From an uncultured Campylobacter sp. (GTDB taxonomy: Bacteria; Campylobacterota; Campylobacteria; Campylobacterales; Campylobacteraceae), in contig NZ_CALHHX010000115.1 in NCBI RefSeq assembly GCF_938030685.1, forward strand, positions 1 to 11,677: DNA of 11,677 bases, given 5' to 3'. This document shows, piece after piece, positions 5,446 to 11,677 of the stretch. Within the stretch, counting starts at the first letter, position 1, and every line of letters starts with the position of its first letter. A program made the translations under genes and the position numbers. The notes under the pieces are model-generated. The model ran no database searches. It was not told where the DNA came from and worked only from the letters and a program-made list of their open reading frames with translations.

Positions 5446-6345
5446 TCATAATCCAAACGCCCCGTGCACGATGATCTCGCGCGCTTTTTGCAGCCCGCTG
5501 CCTTTTAGCGTCGAGACCAAAACAGCCTGCGGATCGTGCCTCAAAAGCTTTGCGCGCTCGCTTTGGTTGAGCTTGTCGGCTTTGGTGTAGAGCCTCACGA
5601 CCTTTTGATCGCCGCGCAGAAAACTAGCGAGATAGTTTTGCAAATTTTTATCTATCGCAAGATCAAACTGCCTCGCGTCGATGAGATGGACGAAAAGCTT
5701 GATATTCAGGCGCTCTTTGATAAATTCGTCGAGATTTTTTTGCCAGATATAATGCAGTTTTTTAGAAACCTTAGCGTATCCAAACCCGGGCAGATCCACG
5801 AAGATCAAAGAGATATTTTCCCCCAAGCTCGCAAGATCCGAAAAGGCGGAGTTGCCCGCTAAGCTTAGCGCGGATCTGCCTGTAAAATTTAATTCGGGGC
5901 TTTGCGCGGAATTCGGCGCGAAACCCGCCACAAGATCTGTCTCGCGATCCGATCTAAAATCCGCCGAGGCGCTTTTTAAATTTAAAACGGATTTCTGTTT
6001 GGAATTTTGCTCAGACGCCGCAGCCTCCGCATGATCTTGCACGCAATTTGCAGCCGAGCTTAAAGCCTCTTTGCTTGCTAGATCAAGCGGCGTTTCATTT
6101 TGCGAGCCGTCCGAGTCTGCGGCAAGCTTTTGTTTAAATTTAACTTCGAAAAAATTTATCAGCTGCGTTTTGCCCGGCGTCGAACTTGATTTGGCTAGAT
6201 TTTTGCGCCCGACTAGAGCGTTTATCAGGCTGCTTTTGCCGACGTTGGAACGCCCCAAAAACGCCACTTCGCTCATCGCAAACTCGGGCGCACCCGCGAT
6301 ATTTGCGGCGGAGGTGATAAACTGCGCGCTGCTAGGATAGATCAT
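5446..6345 (-). CDS. engB: EngB/YsxC/YihA ribosome-assembly GTPase with a ~100-residue insertion
   Basis: EngB is an essential GTPase of the TRAFAC class that helps assemble the large ribosomal subunit. All G motifs are readable: G1 GRSNVGKS (31-38), G2 SSTPGKT (54-60, Thr56), G3 DLPG (184-187) within FVDLPGFGYAKVS, G4 TKAD (254-257) and a G5-like VST (277-279). Typical EngB has about 200 residues; this has 299. Normally INFFEV is followed after a short hairpin by the strand leading to DLPG. Here about residues 71-176 intervene, rich in Ser, Ala, Asn, Glu and Asp without recognisable fold. The sequences on both sides are intact, so the gene is probably functional and the insert an exposed loop between G2 and G3. 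The start overlaps the lptA stop by four bases (ATGA). The next gene starts 112 bases downstream, after the leader ORF. Same position as Cj0650 of C. jejuni. Confidence 0.9.
   Translation of the reverse strand: MIYPSSAQFITSAANIAGAPEFAMSEVAFLGRSNVGKSSLINALVGRKNLAKSSSTPGKTQLINFFEVKFKQKLAADSDGSQNETPLDLASKEALSSAANCVQDHAEAAASEQNSKQKSVLNLKSASADFRSDRETDLVAGFAPNSAQSPELNFTGRSALSLAGNSAFSDLASLGENISLIFVDLPGFGYAKVSKKLHYIWQKNLDEFIKERLNIKLFVHLIDARQFDLAIDKNLQNYLASFLRGDQKVVRLYTKADKLNQSERAKLLRHDPQAVLVSTLKGSGLQKAREIIVHGAFGL
5818..6135 (-). other. Low-complexity in-frame insertion inside engB
   Basis: This encodes about residues 71-176 of EngB, between the effector loop and the DLPG motif. The sequence is unstructured-looking, with phrases such as KSVLNLKSASADF and LNFTGRSALSLAGNSAF. 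It resembles in composition, and slightly in wording (FAPNSAQSP against FAPQRATPQNSAP), the insertion in the neighbouring acetyltransferase. It contains AAATTTAA-type words like the intergenic DNA. Boundaries are approximate. Confidence 0.55.
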
Positions 6346-6857
6346 TTGTTTTGATCTTCGACCTGAAAGATCAGACGCACGGGCTTTTTCTCGCCGCCGC
6401 CGCTTTTTACTTCGTAGGTGCCCTTTTGGCGATTTACGATGATTTTATCGCCGTAAACCTCCTTTTTAGTCTCGGCTTCGTGCAGATAGGCGTTGTTTTC
6501 AAGCGTGTAAGCCTCGATGGTCGGATCGTAGGTTAGCACGCCGCCCTTGCCGTCGTAATGCTTCTGATTGAGTAAAATTTTAAAATTTGCATTTCCCGTC
6601 GCGACATATTTTGTAGGCTGGCGCTTGGCGTCGAAGTAAATCGTCACTTTATCGGAATTTAGCGTATCGTAAGCACCCTTTTTGATGCGGACGTTGCCCG
6701 TCAGCACGCTGATCTGCTTGATCTCGTCGGCGAAAAAATTATCCGCCGTGACCTCGACCTGCTCCTGCGCGGCGCTAAGAGTAGTCGCGCCAAAGCTAGT
6801 AATTAGCGCGGCTGCGAGTATTAGTTTGTGGAGTTTTGATCTTTTATTAAATACCAT
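6342..6857 (-). CDS. lptA: LptA, periplasmic LPS transport protein (OstA-like)
   Basis: LptA forms the periplasmic bridge that carries lipooligosaccharide from the inner-membrane LptBFGC complex to LptD. The 171-residue protein has a signal peptide (KRSKLHKLILAAALITSFGATTLSA, cleavage likely near residue 29) followed by the beta-jellyroll OstA repeat pattern. Clues are VEVTADNFFADEIKQISVLTGNVRIKKGAYDTLNSDKVTIYF, GNANF and the YDGKGGVLTY and GTYEV strands. The ATG at 6857 is preceded by AAAGGA eight bases upstream and lies inside the 3' end of lptC (37-base overlap), so the two are co-translated. The stop overlaps engB. Gene order lptC-lptA-engB is that of Campylobacter. The N-terminal boundary is supported by the signal peptide and ribosome binding site. 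Confidence 0.88.
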   Translation of the reverse strand: MVFNKRSKLHKLILAAALITSFGATTLSAAQEQVEVTADNFFADEIKQISVLTGNVRIKKGAYDTLNSDKVTIYFDAKRQPTKYVATGNANFKILLNQKHYDGKGGVLTYDPTIEAYTLENNAYLHEAETKKEVYGDKIIVNRQKGTYEVKSGGGEKKPVRLIFQVEDQNK

Positions 6858-7354
6858 GCGTGGATTCCTTTTGAGTTTGTTTGTTTGGTTTTAGTATCGT
6901 AGCTGATGCTTGCGCCCGTGATGCGGTCGCCGCCTTGGCGCAACACGTATGGCACGTCGGAGCGGACGATCTTGCTGCTCGTATCGTAGATGATCTCTTG
7001 CGCCGTGTAATCAAAGCCTCTGCTATTTACATAGTGCGCGTCGCCGTTAAATTTTATCAGCTCGCCTGCGCGCGTCGCGGTCTTTGAAACCAAAGTGTGA
7101 TTCAGATCCGCGCTAATCTCCTCGGCTTTAAAATTTACAAACTCGTCGCGATCCTTATAGCGAGTGCCGCCGTCCGCGGTAAATTTAGCATCCACGCGCT
7201 CGCCGATCTGATAATCGACGATCTTTTTCATCTCCATATTCGCAATGCTTAGATCTTGTCTAAACATATCGCTAAAATACGGCGTCTGCACGCTTAAAAA
7301 CACCATCGCGACGCAAAAGATCGCAATCGCGACGTAGAAAATTTTTATCACCAT
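6821..7354 (-). CDS. lptC: LptC, inner-membrane-anchored LPS transport protein
   Basis: LptC is bitopic: it takes LPS from LptBFG and passes it to LptA. The 177 residues comprise an N-terminal membrane anchor (about 4-21, IKIFYVAIAIFCVAMVFL) and a periplasmic OstA-like domain with alternating strands (AKFTADGGTRYKDRDEF, AEEISADL, IKFNGDAHYVNSRGFDYTAQEIIYD, GASISYDTKTKQTNSKGIH). Similarity to E. coli LptC is low in this phylum; identification rests on architecture and on the position between kdsC and lptA. The ATG at 7354 is preceded by AAAGAGGA, a good ribosome binding site, 66 bases after the kdsC stop. The 3' end overlaps the lptA start. Confidence 0.82.
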   Translation of the reverse strand: MVIKIFYVAIAIFCVAMVFLSVQTPYFSDMFRQDLSIANMEMKKIVDYQIGERVDAKFTADGGTRYKDRDEFVNFKAEEISADLNHTLVSKTATRAGELIKFNGDAHYVNSRGFDYTAQEIIYDTSSKIVRSDVPYVLRQGGDRITGASISYDTKTKQTNSKGIHAWYLIKDQNSTN

Positions 7355-7421
7355 CGCTCGGTCCTCTTTGATCTGCGCAGAATTTCGCCCCTCGCAGGCT
7401 CTCTCACGCGCGCTTGCAAAA

Positions 7422-7910
7422 TTACAGCCATTTGCTATTCCACTCTTCGCGCATGCCGTTTTTATCGACGAGTATTTCGATCATCTCGCGCACTGCACCG
7501 CAGCCGCCGTTTTTGCTTAGCGCGACGTCCGCTTTTAGCGAGCTTAGCGCATCGGCGGGCTTGAAGCTGATCGCGACCGCATTTAAAAGCTTCGCATCGT
7601 TTATATCATCGCCGATCGCGGCGGCCTCATCGAAGCTTAGGTTAAAATTTTTTAAAATTTGCTCCGCCCTTGCGCGTTTGTCTTTTTCGCCTTGAAAGAG
7701 CGTATCGATCTTTAGCTCGCGCGCGCGGTTTGCGACGATTTGCGAGCTTTTGCCGGTGATGATCGCGACCTTTAGCCCCAGCCGTTGCCATTCCTGGATG
7801 CCGAACCCGTCTTTTACGTTAAATTTCTTCATCTCTTCGCCGCCGTTTGAATGGTACAGCCCGCCGTCGCTAAGGCAGCCGTCTACGTCTAAAAATATGA
7901 TCTTTATCAC
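7422..7910 (-). CDS. kdsC: 3-deoxy-D-manno-octulosonate 8-phosphate phosphatase (KdsC, HAD family)
   Basis: KdsC removes phosphate from Kdo-8-phosphate, the step before CMP-Kdo formation for the LPS inner core. HAD motifs, numbered from the GTG start: FLDVDGCLSDG (6-16, nucleophile Asp8 and acid/base Asp10), ITGKSS with Thr52, the Lys region QGEKDK (73-78), and GDDINDAKLL (100-109). NGGCGAVREM near 134-143 is characteristic of the KdsC family. There is no cap domain, as expected for a tetrameric C0 HAD. I chose the GTG at 7910, giving 162 residues and the usual VIKIIFLDVDG N-terminus, with GGA seven bases upstream. The open frame extends to a TTG at 7970 that would add 20 unconserved residues without a good ribosome binding site. 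It sits directly before lptC, linking Kdo synthesis with LPS export. Confidence 0.88.
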   Translation of the reverse strand: MIKIIFLDVDGCLSDGGLYHSNGGEEMKKFNVKDGFGIQEWQRLGLKVAIITGKSSQIVANRARELKIDTLFQGEKDKRARAEQILKNFNLSFDEAAAIGDDINDAKLLNAVAISFKPADALSSLKADVALSKNGGCGAVREMIEILVDKNGMREEWNSKWL

Positions 7911-7996
7911 TTCGTTTTCCGTTTTTTGAAATTTTGTGATTTTAACGAAATTTGGCTGAATTTTTGGCAAACGCCGTATAAATTTAAGCCGCGATC

Positions 7997-8944
7997 TTAG
8001 CCCTTAATCGGCACGTAGCCGCTATTTTCGATGATGCTTTGCCCCTGCGGCGAAAGGATCCAATCTATCAGCGTGCGGATATTTTCGTTTTTATTATTTT
8101 CATCGTAAACCGCGTAAATTTCGGCTACGAGCGGGTATTTGCGGCTAGCGATATTTTCTTTATTCGGATACGCGCCGTTTAGGCTAAGCATCTTCACGCC
8201 GCCGTTTTGCACGATCCCCTCGACATAATAGCGAAACGAAAAGCCGATCGCACTGCCGAAAAAGCCCGTGATCTTGCGCTTAGGCTGCGTCTCGCCCATA
8301 AATTTCAAAAACGCGCTCTGGCTGCCGCTGCCCGCGTTTCGCTGCACGGCATCTATTCGCATGCGCTCGCCGCCGAGCTGCGACCAATCGTCAAACTCCC
8401 CAGAATAGATCCCTCGCACCTGATCCACAGTTAAATTCGATACTTTATTATTTGTATTTACGATAAAGACGAACGCCTCCAGCCCGATCGGCACGAAGCG
8501 TAAGTTTGCATCCTTTTCTCGCGCGTAATCAAGCTGCTGTTTCGAAGGGGCTGCGACGAAGATCAGATCCGCCTCGCCGTCGCTTATGGCCTTGTATGCG
8601 CCGCGAGTGTTGCTAAATTTAAGCCTGCTAGCATTCGTGAAATTTCGCCCGTCAAACTCCACGCTTTCTTTGGGATAGTTTGCCGCGACGAATGCCGAAA
8701 ACACGGGATATAGCGCCGCTGCGCCGTCGATTATCGGCAGATCGCCGCTAAGTTTTAAGCTAGAACTAACGCGCACGATCTGCGAGCCCTGCTCAAACGG
8801 CAGGAATTTATGCAGCTCGATCGATTTAGCCTGCATCGTGACGCTGCTTTGATTTACGTATCGCTTCACGACGAGGCGGTAAAATGCAAAATCGAAAGCC
8901 GCCAAGCCAAGCAGCAGCAAAATGACGATAGATGTGCGCTTCAT
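7997..8944 (-). CDS. Membrane-anchored PstS-like substrate-binding protein
   Basis: A 315-residue periplasmic-binding protein of the PstS/PBP-like type. It has an uncleaved-looking N-terminal membrane segment (about 5-22, followed by basic YRLVVKRYV, with no lipobox) and a type II binding fold. Family signatures: LPIIDGAAALYPVFSAF (69-85), GEADLIF (123-129), VSNLTVDQVRGIYSGEFDDW (168-187), RNAGSGSQSAF (202-212, the phosphate/oxyanion loop region) and the end motif GQSIIENSGYVPI. PstS normally delivers phosphate to PstCAB; no permease or ATPase gene is here, so it may act with a distant transporter or as a sensor or surface protein. The substrate is not proven. Its ATG follows one base after the stop of a 45-codon membrane ORF and lacks a strong ribosome binding site of its own, suggesting translational coupling. 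Confidence 0.8.
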   Translation of the reverse strand: MKRTSIVILLLLGLAAFDFAFYRLVVKRYVNQSSVTMQAKSIELHKFLPFEQGSQIVRVSSSLKLSGDLPIIDGAAALYPVFSAFVAANYPKESVEFDGRNFTNASRLKFSNTRGAYKAISDGEADLIFVAAPSKQQLDYAREKDANLRFVPIGLEAFVFIVNTNNKVSNLTVDQVRGIYSGEFDDWSQLGGERMRIDAVQRNAGSGSQSAFLKFMGETQPKRKITGFFGSAIGFSFRYYVEGIVQNGGVKMLSLNGAYPNKENIASRKYPLVAEIYAVYDENNKNENIRTLIDWILSPQGQSIIENSGYVPIKG

Positions 8945-8945
8945 C

Positions 8946-9083
8946 TTAGTTGCCGTTCGCGATATAGGAGATGATCGAGCATTTGCTCTGCAGATACAGC
9001 GCCGCTGCGGTTAGTGCGCAAACGCTGATCGCCCAGGCCGTCAATATTACGGCGATCGTTTTTTGAAAAATTTCATCGCTCAT
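8946..9083 (-). CDS. 45-residue single-helix membrane protein, unknown function
   Basis: A short open frame from ATG at 9083 to TAA at 8946-8948. It encodes an acidic N-terminus (MSDEIFQKT), one hydrophobic segment (about 10-31, IAVILTAWAISVCALTAAAL) and a short tail with QSKCSIISYIANGN. It starts eight bases after the stop of the upstream four-helix protein and ends one base before the ATG of the PstS-like gene, so it fits exactly between two real genes on the same strand. That arrangement, more than its sequence, argues it is translated. The ribosome binding site is weak (GAG within GTGAGATACAAA). I know no family for it. It could be a small partner subunit of the neighbouring membrane proteins, or a translational bridge for the binding-protein gene. 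Confidence 0.6.
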   Translation of the reverse strand: MSDEIFQKTIAVILTAWAISVCALTAAALYLQSKCSIISYIANGN

Positions 9084-9091
9084 TTTGTATC

Positions 9092-9514
9092 TCACATATG
9101 CGCAAGCGCACTGTTAAGCAGCCATAAAAAGCCTATTAAGGCGGCTGAAAAGATTATGAATAAAAACGCGGAGAGGATCAGGAGATTTCTAATCTTTCTG
9201 CGCTGCTCGGGCGCGCTTTTAGCGGATTTAATAAATTTTACCAAATACACAATGAGGAAAATAAACGAAATTATCGGCAGCGCGATCAAAACCGAGATCG
9301 AGATGAATAGATCCGGCAGCCACTCAAAATATACCAGCGGAGTAAGGGTGCACAAAAACGCAATCGTAGAAATGATTAGAAATTTTCTATCTCTTTTATG
9401 GCGCTCCGGCTCGTCTTTTGATCTGATAAATTTGATCAAGCACGCGACGAGCCAAACAAAGCAGATCAAAAACAGCACATTTAAAATATCCATAAGCGAC
9501 TCAAAATTATTCAT
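9092..9514 (-). CDS. Four-helix membrane protein with an internal duplication
   Basis: I do not recognise the family. The 140 residues hold four hydrophobic segments (about 10-28, 45-63, 70-93 and 110-133) with basic loops after helices 1 and 3. The protein is built as two similar halves: helix 1, LIKFIRSK (26-33), basic linker and helix 2 correspond to helix 3, LVKFIKSAK (91-99), basic linker and helix 4, at an offset of about 65 residues. Start ATG at 9514 with AAAGG five to six bases upstream. It is the first gene of a tight three-gene unit with the 45-codon protein and the PstS-like protein, with a 259-base gap before it. A long open frame exists on the opposite strand over this gene but has no supporting features. 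Confidence 0.72.
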   Translation of the reverse strand: MNNFESLMDILNVLFLICFVWLVACLIKFIRSKDEPERHKRDRKFLIISTIAFLCTLTPLVYFEWLPDLFISISVLIALPIISFIFLIVYLVKFIKSAKSAPEQRRKIRNLLILSAFLFIIFSAALIGFLWLLNSALAHM

Positions 9515-9773
9515 CTTTTACCTTTAAATTTAATACACAAAGCGGCATTTTAGCGCTCCGGCAGTGCGAAATTTCATATAGCATAGTTCGCGGTTTTCGC
9601 GGCGGGCGCAAATGCACCGCCAGCGTAAGCAGTCTTAATAAAGCGGCGCGCTTTGCCAGAGTAATGGCGAAATTTTGCAAATTTCAAGCGGCGGCGAGAG
9701 TAAAATTTCAAACGCCGATAAAATTACAAAACCGCGAATTGCCAATTTTGCTAAATTTAGCGCACATTTGCCG
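9515..9773 (-). other. Gap between hisB and the membrane/binding-protein unit
   Basis: No gene seen. It contains several AAATTT palindromes: GAAATTT-TGC-AAATTTC (9669-9685) and GCTAAATTTAGC (about 9750-9761). It also has a short GC hairpin, AAAGCG/CGCTTT (9640-9654), that could weakly end the hisB transcript but lacks a proper T tract. It is the only sizeable gap on the right-hand side, so a promoter for the downstream unit is expected here. Confidence 0.45.
9575..9583 (-). promoter_or_regulatory. Candidate extended -10 element for the membrane/binding-protein unit
   Basis: On the minus strand TGCTATATG (plus-strand CATATAGCA) resembles an extended -10 element (TGnTATAAT), about 60 bases before the ATG at 9514. 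Only four of six core bases match and no -35 is clear, though Campylobacter sigma-70 promoters usually lack one. Confidence 0.25.
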
Positions 9774-10352
9774 CTATAAAACACCCTTGGTGCTAGGCAC
9801 GCCGGCGCGCTCGTTGATACTTATCGCGCGACGAAATGCGACGGCAAACGCCTTAAACGCGGCTTCTGCGACGTGATGCAGATTTTCGCCTCGAATCTGG
9901 CTTATATGCAGCGTGAAATTTGCATTGAAAGCCAGAGCGCGGAAAAATTCCTCCACGAGCTCGGCGTCGAATTCACCGATCTTACCGCGCTTTAGGCTCG
10001 GGCAATCAAATACCAAAAACGCGCGGTTGGAAAAATCAAGCGCGGCGCTTACGGCGGCTTCGTCCATCACGACGACGCTATCGCCGAAGCGCTCGATATT
10101 CTGCGCGGGATAGATCGCCTCTTTGATCGCGCTTCCGAGCACTATGCCACAGTCCTCGACGCTGTGGTGAAAATCGACCTGCAAATCGCCCTCGCAGCGC
10201 AGGTTCAGATCAATCCACGCGTGCTTGGCAAACGCACTAAGCATATGATCGAAAAAGCCGATACCCGTTTGTATCTGCGCCGCGCCGCGCCCGTAAAGCT
10301 CCAGCTCAAGCTCGATTTTGGTCTCTTTCGTAGCCCTATTTTTGCTTATCAT
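9774..10352 (-). CDS. hisB: Imidazoleglycerol-phosphate dehydratase
   Basis: HisB dehydrates imidazole glycerol phosphate to imidazole acetol phosphate in histidine synthesis; it is a cytoplasmic Mn-dependent 24-mer. The 192 residues are the normal length of the monofunctional dehydratase, without the N-terminal phosphatase half found in E. coli. Family and metal-binding motifs are present: GFFDHM (32-37), DFHHSVEDCG (60-69), a VVMDEAAVSAALDFSNR block (94-110), ENLHHVAEAAFKAF (156-169) and the closing PSTKG (186-190). The ATG at 10352 has AAGGA seven bases upstream. It follows dsbD by 48 bases on the same strand and may be co-transcribed with it; no other his genes are in the window, in keeping with scattered his genes. 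Confidence 0.96.
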   Translation of the reverse strand: MISKNRATKETKIELELELYGRGAAQIQTGIGFFDHMLSAFAKHAWIDLNLRCEGDLQVDFHHSVEDCGIVLGSAIKEAIYPAQNIERFGDSVVVMDEAAVSAALDFSNRAFLVFDCPSLKRGKIGEFDAELVEEFFRALAFNANFTLHISQIRGENLHHVAEAAFKAFAVAFRRAISINERAGVPSTKGVL

Positions 10353-10400
10353 CGCGCAATCCTTAAAACTAAATTTTGTTTGAAATCTATCTAAATTTCA

Positions 10401-11677
10401 CTAAATTTCGGTTAAAATCTCAGCCAGCTTTTCGGAATTTACGCTGCCGATCTGGCGCAGGTTCGCAATCTCGGCACCCTCTTTAAAAAACAGAATCGTA
10501 GGCGGGCCGAATACGTTGAAATGCGCTTTTATCGCCCTATTTTGCTCGCTATCTTCGCTAAGATCGATCTTTAAAAGGCTAAATTTATCAAGCGCACCCG
10601 CAAGCGCGGGGTCTGCGAACGCTCGCTCGCTCTGCTCGCAATTTTTACACCAGCTAGCCCAAAAATCCACTATCACGGGCTTTTTGGAATTTTCTATTTC
10701 GCCGCGCAGCTGCGCCAGATCGCGCATCAATGAAAAATGCGCGCCGCTTAAATTTTTAGCGCGAGAAATTTCGCTCGCTTGCAAGCTCTCGCCGCCGGGG
10801 CCGCCGCTGGAATATCTCGTGCTTTGCGGGATTAAATTTTCAAGCGGCCTGGAAAAATCTTTCGCGCCGCTGGCAAAGCCCGCGAGCAGCAGCGCCGAAT
10901 ATAGCGCGATTATAAGAGCCAAAGCGCGCTTTATCCCGCCTGCATCGCCGTCAAACAGTCCTAAAAATCCTGCGAAGATCGCGCCTAAAACCGCGTAAAT
11001 CAGCAGGCTTAAATTTTCGCCGATAAGCGTACGCGAAATCCACACTGCCGTAAAAAGCAACAAAAAGCCGAAAATTTTAGGCACCGCCTCCATCCAAGCT
11101 CCGGGTCTAGGCAGTGCGCCGCCGAGCCCTACCACAAGCAGTAGCGCGCCGCTTCCTAGCCCCAGCGCAAAAAGAGCCGCCGCACCCAGCAGAACGTCGC
11201 CGCTGCCCGCGATGTAAACGAGCGCACCTGCAAGCGGAGCGGAGATGCATGGCGATACGACGAGCGCCGAGATAAGCCCCATCGAAAAAACTCCGATCAG
11301 GCCGCCAGCATTTTCGCTTTTGCTATTTAAGAAGCTTTGAAAGCGCGCAGGCAGGCGGATCTCGTAAAATCCAAACATCGAAAACGCGAGCGCGGCGAAT
11401 ATGAGCGAGGTTAGGATCAGCGCGGGCGGAGTTTGCAGCAGGCCTTGTAAATTTTGCCCGAAAACCGCCACGAAAGCTCCTAAAATCGCATACGAGCTCG
11501 CCATCCCGAAAATATACGCGAGACTTACGGCGAGGCTTTTTTTCGCGCTCGGCTTCGAGGAAGTTTTCGCCACGATGATCGACGAGAGGATCGGGATGAG
11601 CGGATAGACGCAAGGGCTTAGCGAGAGCAGCACGCCGTAGCCGAAAAACAGCGCGATCGCCGCGATGAAGCTCTTGC
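10401..11677 (-). CDS. dsbD: DsbD-type thiol:disulfide interchange protein (N-terminus beyond window)
   Basis: DsbD moves electrons from cytoplasmic thioredoxin across the inner membrane to periplasmic oxidoreductases. The reading frame is open to the window edge: residues before the internal GTG at 11633 read KSFIAAIALFFGYG, the standard lead-in to the first membrane segment, so that GTG is not the start and the N-terminus is cut. About 424 residues are visible. The membrane (beta) domain has its Cys pair in LSPCVYPLIP and VVSPCISAPLAGAL (Cys8 and Cys129, counted from 11633) and about eight hydrophobic segments. The C-terminal thioredoxin-like (gamma) domain has DFWASWCKNCEQ (Cys329/Cys332) and the cis-Pro loop FGPPTILFF. 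A Ser/Gly-rich linker joins them. Whether an N-terminal alpha domain exists cannot be seen. hisB lies 48 bases downstream. Confidence 0.92.
   Translation of the reverse strand, partial: KSFIAAIALFFGYGVLLSLSPCVYPLIPILSSIIVAKTSSKPSAKKSLAVSLAYIFGMASSYAILGAFVAVFGQNLQGLLQTPPALILTSLIFAALAFSMFGFYEIRLPARFQSFLNSKSENAGGLIGVFSMGLISALVVSPCISAPLAGALVYIAGSGDVLLGAAALFALGLGSGALLLVVGLGGALPRPGAWMEAVPKIFGFLLLFTAVWISRTLIGENLSLLIYAVLGAIFAGFLGLFDGDAGGIKRALALIIALYSALLLAGFASGAKDFSRPLENLIPQSTRYSSGGPGGESLQASEISRAKNLSGAHFSLMRDLAQLRGEIENSKKPVIVDFWASWCKNCEQSERAFADPALAGALDKFSLLKIDLSEDSEQNRAIKAHFNVFGPPTILFFKEGAEIANLRQIGSVNSEKLAEILTEI

Noticed and set aside
7348..7407. 19-codon GTG-started ORF, also Arg-rich, overlapping the lptC start
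   Set aside because: It has no ribosome binding site and starts with GTG, and lptC has its own good site. It shows that Arg-rich short frames can occur by chance here, a caution for the leader ORF at 5330.
7911..7970. TTG at 7970 as the kdsC start
   Set aside because: It adds 20 residues not expected in the family and has no good ribosome binding site; the GTG at 7910 gives the normal N-terminus.
9063..9527. Plus-strand open frame of about 154 codons over the four-helix membrane protein
   Set aside because: It is antisense to a gene with a proper start, ribosome binding site and membrane-protein pattern, and has no recognisable features of its own.
9601..9621. GGCGG/CCGCC hairpin in the gap before hisB's end as a riboswitch or terminator
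   Set aside because: The stem is short, has no T tract and matches no known riboswitch pattern that I can recognise.

Overview
The window looks like a chromosomal segment of a Campylobacter-type epsilonproteobacterium, of the relatively GC-rich kind (C. gracilis is the sort of species that comes to mind; this is inference). The evidence is the gene order kdsC-lptC-lptA-engB-membrane protein-PBP2, which matches the conserved Campylobacter block around C. jejuni Cj0647-Cj0652, plus coding DNA saturated with AAATTT/TAAATTT words. All convincing protein genes lie on the minus strand, so transcription runs from the right end of the window to the left.

Right to left: (1) dsbD, cut by the window end, then hisB. 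(2) A 259-base gap, then a compact three-gene unit: a four-helix membrane protein with an internal duplication, an unlisted 45-codon single-helix protein, and a membrane-anchored PstS-like substrate-binding protein with no transporter genes beside it. (3) An envelope block: kdsC (Kdo synthesis), lptC and lptA (LPS transport), engB (ribosome-assembly GTPase), an ArgA-type N-acetylglutamate synthase, a polytopic protein in the MreD position, and mrdA (PBP2). Stops and starts overlap at several of these junctions. (4) An AT-richer islet with one four-helix membrane protein and a membrane-protein gene split by an apparent 1-base frameshift. (5) At the left edge, the trailing end of a CRISPR array: one intact repeat, one spacer, one degenerate last repeat. 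About 310 bases downstream lies a strong plus-strand terminator.

The points most worth following are these. A 14-codon arginine-rich ORF with an excellent ribosome binding site overlaps the start of the N-acetylglutamate synthase gene, which could be an arginine-sensing leader peptide. Large low-complexity in-frame insertions sit inside two adjacent genes, engB and the acetyltransferase, each at a beta-hairpin turn of an otherwise intact fold; one contains an exact-period 24-base tandem repeat. The gene between the acetyltransferase and PBP2 is a candidate divergent MreD. The tiny gene before the PstS-like protein appears to be part of an undescribed membrane unit. The two long noncoding stretches flanking the accessory islet share a diverged hairpin-forming sequence.
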